The position numbers and the translations under genes are program-made. From Cellvibrio sp. (GTDB lineage Bacteria; Pseudomonadota; Gammaproteobacteria; Pseudomonadales; Cellvibrionaceae), in contig JAJQJO010000068.1 of the NCBI GenBank assembly GCA_021323495.1, forward strand, positions 1 through 12,012: 12,012 nucleotides of DNA. The letters run 5' to 3'. The notes beneath the pieces are model-generated. The model searched no databases. It saw only the letters and a list, made by a program, of their open reading frames with translations, and had not been told where the DNA came from. Of the stretch, positions 7,597 to 12,012 are shown piece by piece (within the stretch, counting starts at the first letter, position 1; each line of letters begins with the position of its first letter).

Positions 7597-8109
7597 ATGT
7601 TTTACGAACTTACCGTAGTGCAATTCAGCAAAGCGCTCAGCAACCTCAGCGCCATCCTCGATAAAGGTGCTGCCCATGCCGAAGCGAAAAAATTTGATGT
7701 ATCGGTACTGCTGAATTCGCGCCTCGCGCCCGACCAATTCAACTTGATTCGCCAGGTGCAAATTGCTTGCGATACTGCCAAGTTGGGTGTTGCACGTTTG
7801 ACCGGTACAGTAGAATCGGCTCCGGTACATGCAGACACTGAAACAACCCTGGCAGAATTGAAAACGCGTATCCAGGCAGTGCTGGATTATCTGGCCGGTT
7901 TTAAACCTGAGGATTTCGCCGGTGCTGCCGAGCGTCAAATCAGCCAGCCGCGCTGGGAGGGTAAATATCTCACCGGTACCGAGTTTGCGATCCAACATGC
8001 TATTCCCAATATTTATTTCCATGTCACTACTGCCTACGCGATCCTGCGGCACAACGGTGTGGATGTGGGTAAGAAGGATTATCTTGGAAGCATGCCTTAC
8101 AAAAGTTAA
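7597..8109 (+). CDS. DUF1993 family protein (DinB-like fold)
   Basis: Soluble 170-residue protein of the DUF1993 family, which belongs to the DinB/YfiT-like four-helix-bundle group; no enzymatic role is established to my knowledge. Visible family features are the MFYELTVVQFSKAL start, the VSVLLNSRLAPDQFNLIRQVQ block (35-55), which typically follows KFD, and the C-terminal segment from about 125 (LTGTEFAIQHAIPNIYFHVT) to HNGVDVGKKDYLG. Histidines H27, H134 and H142 are placed where DinB-like proteins often bind metal, but I cannot confirm a site. There is no signal peptide or membrane helix. The next gene begins 69 bases downstream on the same strand and may be co-transcribed, though a stem-loop lies between them. 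Confidence 0.85.
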   Translation: MFYELTVVQFSKALSNLSAILDKGAAHAEAKKFDVSVLLNSRLAPDQFNLIRQVQIACDTAKLGVARLTGTVESAPVHADTETTLAELKTRIQAVLDYLAGFKPEDFAGAAERQISQPRWEGKYLTGTEFAIQHAIPNIYFHVTTAYAILRHNGVDVGKKDYLGSMPYKS

Positions 8110-8127
8110 TATGGCGCATCAATAATC

Positions 8128-8159
8128 AATCCGTGCGCTCGCCAAGCAGCGCGCGGATT
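8128..8159 (+). other. Stem-loop between the DUF1993 and TM2/pilin-like genes
   Basis: A 12-base-pair stem (8128-8139 with 8148-8159, one G-T pair, 8-base loop) ends five bases before the AAGGA ribosome-binding site (8165-8169) of the next gene. No T-run follows, so it is a poor intrinsic terminator. It could stabilise the upstream message end, attenuate read-through or influence downstream translation. Confidence 0.5.
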
Positions 8160-8178
8160 ACATAAAGGATGCGTACTG

Positions 8179-9309
8179 ATGTCTGATGTTCGACTGGATA
8201 TTTATTTGCTCGGTGAAGCACAACCGGGTGTGGAGCGGTCAACACTGGTACGCAATCTTGCGGCCACGTTCAAAAAAGATGTTCCCGTCATTGAAAAAAT
8301 GCTGCGTAAACCGCGCACTTTACTCAAAGCCAATGTCGATGCAGCCACCGCTGCCAAATATAAAGGCGCGATCAACAAAGCCGGTGGTCAATGCGATTTG
8401 GTAGCTCATGGCGAGCAGCTATTTCCCAGTGAAGCATTAAATCCCGTCACCCCGCGCCCCACCTTGACGATTGCACCGGTTGAGCCAGCGGCCGTTATAG
8501 GTGATGAAGTCCCTGCATCCGTATCTGACCGCGATATAAATTATTATTCAACGCCCACCACTGAGAGTGAAGCGACCGAACACTTTTGTTACCAATGCGG
8601 CCGGACTATCGCTGAGGGATTGGCACAGTGCCCTTATTGCCATGCGCCGCAAATCCTGTTTCATCGCAAAGATAAAGCGGCAGCCGGTGTGCTCGCGTTT
8701 TTTCTCGGTGGCTTGGGTGTCCACCGTTTTTATCTGGGGCAATGGTGGGGGATTTTTTATCTGCTGTTTTGGTTCACATTAATTCCGAGCATTGTTTCAT
8801 TGGTTGAAGCCTTTGTATTCTGGTTTACGTCCAATGAACGCTGGGACCAAAATTATGGGCGGGTACCCGCCGCCAGCGCCGGCTTCAAAGCATTCGTAGC
8901 GGTAGTGGGATTTTTTGCCTTTATCGGGATAGTGGGAATGACTGCCGCTATAGCCTTGCCTGCCTACATGGATTACACCACGCGGGCAAAAGTACAGGGC
9001 GCACTGCCACTGGTTAATGAAACCCGTCAAAAAATTACCCGGGTTATCCAGAAAAAAGATTTTTTGCCGAGTGAAAATCTATTGGCAGGTTTGCCAGAGA
9101 ATATCAGCAATGAATTTGTTAGCTCCATTCATTTAAGTGAAGGTGCACAAATGATTGTTACCTTCCGTATTCCACATTTACGCGACGGGGACAACACAAT
9201 CATTTGGACTCCGACAAAAAAGGGTGACGAGATCAAGTGGCAATGTTTGGGGGGATCCCTTAACGATAAATATCGCATGCCTGAATGTCGTGGTGGGGTA
9301 AACAAGTAA
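8179..9309 (+). CDS. Multidomain membrane protein: N-terminal alpha/beta domain, zinc ribbon, TM2 domain, type IV pilin-like C-terminus
   Basis: 376-residue protein of unknown function with at least four parts. Residues 3-75 form a small domain seen at the N-terminus of various proteobacterial membrane proteins (YLLGEAQPGVERSTLVRNLA, then VDAATAAKYKGAINKAGGQC), whose role I do not know. A variable linker (80-130) follows. C137, C140, C151 and C154 make a CxxC...CxxC zinc ribbon. Residues 164-217 are a TM2 domain, with LAFFLGGLGVHRFYLG and a second helix. From 235 a third hydrophobic helix runs straight into AAIALPAYMDYTTRAKVQGAL (256-276), very like the N-terminal helix of type IV pilins. The end, with C356 and C370 in a W-x-C...KY-x-x-P-x-C-like arrangement, resembles the pilin disulfide loop. 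No prepilin peptidase site with Glu at position 5 is present. The ATG has AAGGA nine bases upstream. The pilin-like part probably faces the periplasm. Confidence 0.82.
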   Translation: MSDVRLDIYLLGEAQPGVERSTLVRNLAATFKKDVPVIEKMLRKPRTLLKANVDAATAAKYKGAINKAGGQCDLVAHGEQLFPSEALNPVTPRPTLTIAPVEPAAVIGDEVPASVSDRDINYYSTPTTESEATEHFCYQCGRTIAEGLAQCPYCHAPQILFHRKDKAAAGVLAFFLGGLGVHRFYLGQWWGIFYLLFWFTLIPSIVSLVEAFVFWFTSNERWDQNYGRVPAASAGFKAFVAVVGFFAFIGIVGMTAAIALPAYMDYTTRAKVQGALPLVNETRQKITRVIQKKDFLPSENLLAGLPENISNEFVSSIHLSEGAQMIVTFRIPHLRDGDNTIIWTPTKKGDEIKWQCLGGSLNDKYRMPECRGGVNK

Positions 9310-9349
9310 TCGGAGCGAATGTTTTTTTGTTTCGGGGGAGTTCAATACC

Positions 9350-9381
9350 AAGCCGGGTGATACGCATCCCCGGCTTTTTTT
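9350..9381 (+). terminator. Rho-independent terminator after the TM2/pilin-like gene
   Basis: AAGCCGGG (9350-9357) pairs with CCCGGCTT (9369-9376) across an 11-base loop and is followed by a T-run (9375-9381). It lies 40 bases past the stop on the plus strand. The opposite strand lacks a T-run, so I do not assign it to the chemoreceptor gene. Confidence 0.88.
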
Positions 9382-9413
9382 AACGCCTGTTTTTCTACCA
9401 AGATTGTTCAGGT

Positions 9414-11051
9414 TTAAAACTTAAAATAGGAAATTTTTTCTTGCAGGTCTGCAGACACACTCATTAATTCACCACTACAGCGTTCGACCTGCGATATAGC
9501 GGTCACGGTTATGTCTGTCACTTCGTTAATGCGAATAACATTTCGGTTAATTTCCTCTGCAACATGAGACTGCTGTTCGGCTGCGGTAGCAATCTGGATA
9601 TTCAAATCGTTTACTTCAGATACCGAGCGTTTTATCACCCCGAGAATAGTATCTGTCTCTTTGGTGAAGCTTACCGTTTGCTGTGCTTCAACTCGGCTTC
9701 GTTCCATTGTAGTAACCGCGTTGGCAACGCCTGTTTGCAAGCGCTCAATCATGCCGCGAATTTCTTCGGTAGACATGTGTGTACGACTGGCAAGGGTTCT
9801 GACTTCATCAGCAACTACGGCAAATCCGCGCCCTTGTTCGCCCGCTCTGGCAGCTTCAATAGCGGCGTTCAATGCGAGCAAATTGGTTTGTTCCGCGATA
9901 CTACGAATTACATCGAGTACCTTGCCGATCTCTTTGCTCTCCAGCGAAAGTTGGGTAATGACAGCGGCAGTCCCTTCAATTTCATGATGTAAATCGAGTA
10001 CAGATTTGACACTGTTGCCCACCAGTTTGCCGCCTTCGTCAACACGATAATCTACCGTCTTGGTAGACTCTGATGCAAATTGTGCATTTCGTGCAACCTC
10101 GCTCACCGTTGCGGTCATTTCATTCATAGCAGTGGCGACCTGCTCGGTTTCTTCTTTTTGTACGCGTAGTTCACGAATCGATTTTTCACTACTCGTGGCG
10201 AGCTGGCGCGACGTATCCTTCAATTGGTCCGATGTGCTTTGAATACCAGAGACGATACTTTTTAATTGCTTCGCCATCTGTAGCATGGCTGCCATAATGC
10301 TGCCCGATGGGCTGTCAGATTCTCTTAAATCAGTGTTCAACTCGCCACGGGAAATATCTTGCGCTAATTTTGCTGCAATTTCCGGTTCTGCACCCAACTG
10401 GCGAATCAAATTCCTGCTGAAGTAAATGGATACAACAATACCAACAACCGTAGCGACCAACATACTGATAATAAGCGTTGCTGAGGTGGTATCTTTGGAT
10501 TGCGCTTCCGCTTCGGCGCGCACCTTTAATAAATTGCTTTCCTCTTGACGTATATCGCTCAGAATTAACCGCATCGCATCCATTCCCATTTTACCTTTAG
10601 CCTCGCGCATCATAGTGACTATGTCATCCATAGAGCCCGAACTTACAGCGACTTCCCGACGTTTGGCAATCTCGACATCCACTACGCCGGTTTTCCATGT
10701 TTGGTAATCCCTGACCAGTCTTTCCAGTCGTGCTTGTTGTTTTTCATTATCACTTGTCTTCGCTTTTATTTTCTCGAAGGCAGCTTTAAAATCCTGTTCA
10801 CCTTGCTTCAACGGATCCAAAAAACTGTCTTCCCCTGCTAATAAATAACCACGCTGACCGGTTTCGATATTAACCAGCGCAATCAAAATATTTTCGACTT
10901 CAGAAATGACTTCGTGAGTGTGGTTCGTCCATTTATTGTTTTCTATGTTTCTATTAAATTGGATGAATGTCAGAACCGAAGATATAAGGAAAACACCAAG
11001 CACCAGCCCAAACCCCAAAAGCAACTTACCCCGAATACCCAACGAAACCAT
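9414..11051 (-). CDS. Methyl-accepting chemotaxis protein with CHASE3 sensor and HAMP
   Basis: Inner-membrane chemoreceptor of 545 residues that would signal through CheA/CheW to the flagellar motor. Residues 1-7 are cytoplasmic; TM1 is about 8-30. The periplasmic region 35-185 has the CHASE3 pattern: W41, HTHEV, and ETGQRGYLLAGEDSFL at 63-78. TM2 is about 190-211, followed by HAMP (about 212-265). The long cytoplasmic coiled coil contains the highly conserved signalling tip NLLALNAAIEAARAGEQG (390-407), then FAVVADEVRTLA. No C-terminal NWETF-type tether for CheR/CheB is present; the protein ends SYFKF. I chose the ATG at 11051, which has GAGG five bases upstream, over the ATG at 11093, which lacks a ribosome-binding site and would add 14 residues before the membrane helix. 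The ligand is unknown. Orientation is convergent with the TM2/pilin-like gene. Confidence 0.93.
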   Translation of the reverse strand: MVSLGIRGKLLLGFGLVLGVFLISSVLTFIQFNRNIENNKWTNHTHEVISEVENILIALVNIETGQRGYLLAGEDSFLDPLKQGEQDFKAAFEKIKAKTSDNEKQQARLERLVRDYQTWKTGVVDVEIAKRREVAVSSGSMDDIVTMMREAKGKMGMDAMRLILSDIRQEESNLLKVRAEAEAQSKDTTSATLIISMLVATVVGIVVSIYFSRNLIRQLGAEPEIAAKLAQDISRGELNTDLRESDSPSGSIMAAMLQMAKQLKSIVSGIQSTSDQLKDTSRQLATSSEKSIRELRVQKEETEQVATAMNEMTATVSEVARNAQFASESTKTVDYRVDEGGKLVGNSVKSVLDLHHEIEGTAAVITQLSLESKEIGKVLDVIRSIAEQTNLLALNAAIEAARAGEQGRGFAVVADEVRTLASRTHMSTEEIRGMIERLQTGVANAVTTMERSRVEAQQTVSFTKETDTILGVIKRSVSEVNDLNIQIATAAEQQSHVAEEINRNVIRINEVTDITVTAISQVERCSGELMSVSADLQEKISYFKF

Positions 11052-11056
11052 AGAAA

Positions 11057-11060
11057 CCTC
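11057..11060 (-). promoter_or_regulatory. Ribosome-binding site fixing the chemoreceptor start
   Basis: On the minus strand, GAGG lies five bases before the ATG at 11051. The alternative in-frame ATG at 11093 has no comparable site. Confidence 0.7.
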
Positions 11061-11155
11061 AACTAAATAGCTAAAATATATTGCAAACGGCATCTCACAG
11101 AAGGAAATACTAGTAGGAAAATCATATATAACAAGGAACTGGCATTTACCCTGAA

Positions 11156-11224
11156 TTGCGCCAACAGGGTTTTGCGCAGCCTAACGAGGGGGAATGGTTG
11201 AATTCTCTGCGCAGCTAACGAGGG
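11156..11224. repeat. Short direct repeats (two good copies and one degenerate copy)
   Basis: TGCGCAGCCTAACGAGGG (11173-11190) recurs as TGCGCAGCTAACGAGGG (11208-11224), identical except for one missing C, with starts 35 bases apart. A weaker third copy, TTGCGCCAACAGGG, is at 11156-11169. An inverted pair GCCTAA (11179-11184) and TTAGGC (11226-11231) overlaps the cluster. The function is unknown; it could be regulatory sites or remnants of a duplicated element. Confidence 0.75.
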
Positions 11225-11364
11225 ATTAGGCAACCACGAAAAAAGCTTGAATTAGTTATCGGGATATTAGTTCAGATTTATTTATTTGGAATAAACGGAG
11301 GTGTGGTCTGCGAGGTACGATATTGATAAGGGATTCATTATGATGGAGTTGTAGCCTTCGTAAT

Positions 11365-11388
11365 AAGGGCGTCCCATAGAACGCCCTT
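11365..11388 (-). terminator. Hairpin after the vWA-type gene, possible terminator
   Basis: AAGGGCGT (11365-11372) and ACGCCCTT (11381-11388) form a perfect 8-bp stem with an 8-base loop, 10 bases past the stop codon on the minus strand. The stem is followed by only a weak TTATTA tract, so termination may be partial. Confidence 0.55.
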
Positions 11389-11398
11389 GTCGATCTGG

Positions 11399-12012
11399 TT
11401 ACCGGGCAATTTTCGCCTTGCGCACCAATTGGACAAACTCGGTGCGGTAGCCAAATTCATCTTTGCCTTTATTGGCTTGCGCCAGTTCTATCACCTTGTC
11501 GTAAGTAAAATCACCTGCATAGTTGCTGCCGCGTAAGAGTTGCGCAAAACCGGCTACGGCAATGGCGAAATTTGCCTCTTGTTGGTACGCCGCGGTGGCT
11601 GGGGTTTTGTTCGTTGCCGCGATAGGTGTTTCGATCAGGTTGGATTTGGTTTCGCTCGGTAATTTGTAGCGCAAACGCAAAAAGGCGTATTCATTGTTCT
11701 TGTTTGCGTCCATTTTCTTCGTTTGTTGGTAGCGACTTTCTTCCAGCAATCCGCTCTCTGCACCTGCCGGTGTAATTTCATAAATTGCGGTGACGCGTTG
11801 GCCTGCACCTATTTCACCAGCATCCACTTTATCATTGTTAAAATCCTCACGGTTAAGCGCGCGGGTTTCATAGCCGATCAGGCGATATTCCTTAACTACA
11901 GCCGGATTAAATTCCACCTGGATTTTTACATCCTTGGCGATAGGAAACAAATTCGAGGTGGCTTCCGTTACCAATACTTTTTGTGCTTCGCTGAGTGTGT
12001 CTATGTAAGCGG
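11399..12012 (-). CDS. YfbK-like von Willebrand factor A protein, C-terminal part (DUF3520), 5' end missing
   Basis: The frame stays open through base 12012, so only the last 204 or so codons are present. Reading in from the edge, AYIDTLSEAQKVLVTEA is the end of the vWA region. It is followed by the DUF3520 domain: AKDVKIQVEFNPAVVKEYRL, GYETRALNREDFNNDKVDAG and EIGAGQRVTAIYEITP, then YAFLRLRYK and a final helical segment ending RKAKIAR. This matches the C-terminus of E. coli YfbK and relatives, which are usually exported proteins with an N-terminal signal sequence and a vWA/MIDAS metal site; those parts are outside the window. The biological role of the family is poorly defined. The TTG at 11974 is an internal leucine codon, not a start. 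Confidence 0.88.
   Translation of the reverse strand, partial: AYIDTLSEAQKVLVTEATSNLFPIAKDVKIQVEFNPAVVKEYRLIGYETRALNREDFNNDKVDAGEIGAGQRVTAIYEITPAGAESGLLEESRYQQTKKMDANKNNEYAFLRLRYKLPSETKSNLIETPIAATNKTPATAAYQQEANFAIAVAGFAQLLRGSNYAGDFTYDKVIELAQANKGKDEFGYRTEFVQLVRKAKIAR

Larger units (their letters stand above)
11052..11398. other. 347-base non-coding gap upstream of the chemoreceptor gene
   Basis: No supportable gene is present on either strand. The gap is more AT-rich than its surroundings near 11060-11135, where the chemoreceptor promoter should lie; a TATGAT-like -10 can be read on the minus strand at 11126-11121, without a good -35. It also contains a cluster of short repeats (11156-11224) and a hairpin just after the vWA-type gene (11365-11388). 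Confidence 0.6.

Noticed and set aside
9350..9381. Use of this hairpin as a bidirectional terminator for the chemoreceptor gene
   Set aside because: On the minus strand the stem is followed by GGTATTG rather than a T-run.
11173..11231. Integron attC site (GCCTAAC and GTTGAAT match core-site patterns)
   Set aside because: The two candidate core sites are only about 26 bases end to end, far shorter than an attC, and no integrase gene or cassette array is present. A structure-aware attC search of the surrounding genome would settle it.

Overview
The window looks like chromosomal DNA of a free-living, motile gammaproteobacterium. Base composition is near 50% GC, intergenic gaps are short, and the proteins resemble those of the Cellvibrio/Saccharophagus group. 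That placement is inferred from protein character (a large HTCS-like sensor with an extracellular propeller, many sensory proteins, MotA/MotB and YbaL types), not from a marker gene. No rRNA, tRNA, CRISPR array, insertion sequence or phage gene was seen. Both ends cut through genes.

Layout. (1) Bases 1-3075 (+): most of a very large hybrid sensor kinase with a beta-propeller, Y_Y_Y domain, membrane helix, histidine kinase, receiver and active-type GGDEF domain; its N-terminus lies outside the window. (2) 3084-3398 (-): a small DUF1244 protein, convergent with the sensor. (3) 3669-5543 (+): motA-motB, the flagellar stator pair, behind a plausible sigma-70 promoter and closed by an 18-bp perfect hairpin that can terminate both strands. 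(4) 5666-7372 (-): a YbaL-type Kef family antiporter with a C-terminal nucleotide-binding domain. (5) 7597-8109 and 8179-9309 (+): a DUF1993 protein, then an unusual zinc-ribbon/TM2/pilin-like fusion protein, followed by a good intrinsic terminator. (6) 9414-11051 (-): a CHASE3-HAMP methyl-accepting chemotaxis protein. (7) 11052-11398: a 347-base non-coding gap with short repeats and a hairpin. (8) 11399-12012 (-): the C-terminal part of a YfbK-like von Willebrand factor A protein.

Several genes share a motility and signalling theme: a predicted c-di-GMP-producing sensor, the flagellar stator and a chemoreceptor lie within 11 kb. They sit in separate transcription units, so a functional link is only an inference. 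The least ordinary items are the TM2/pilin-like fusion (8179-9309), the sensor kinase whose output domain is a diguanylate cyclase, a palindrome inside a candidate promoter upstream of the DUF1993 gene, and the repeats in the gap upstream of the chemoreceptor gene. I did not find a clearly new multi-gene system.
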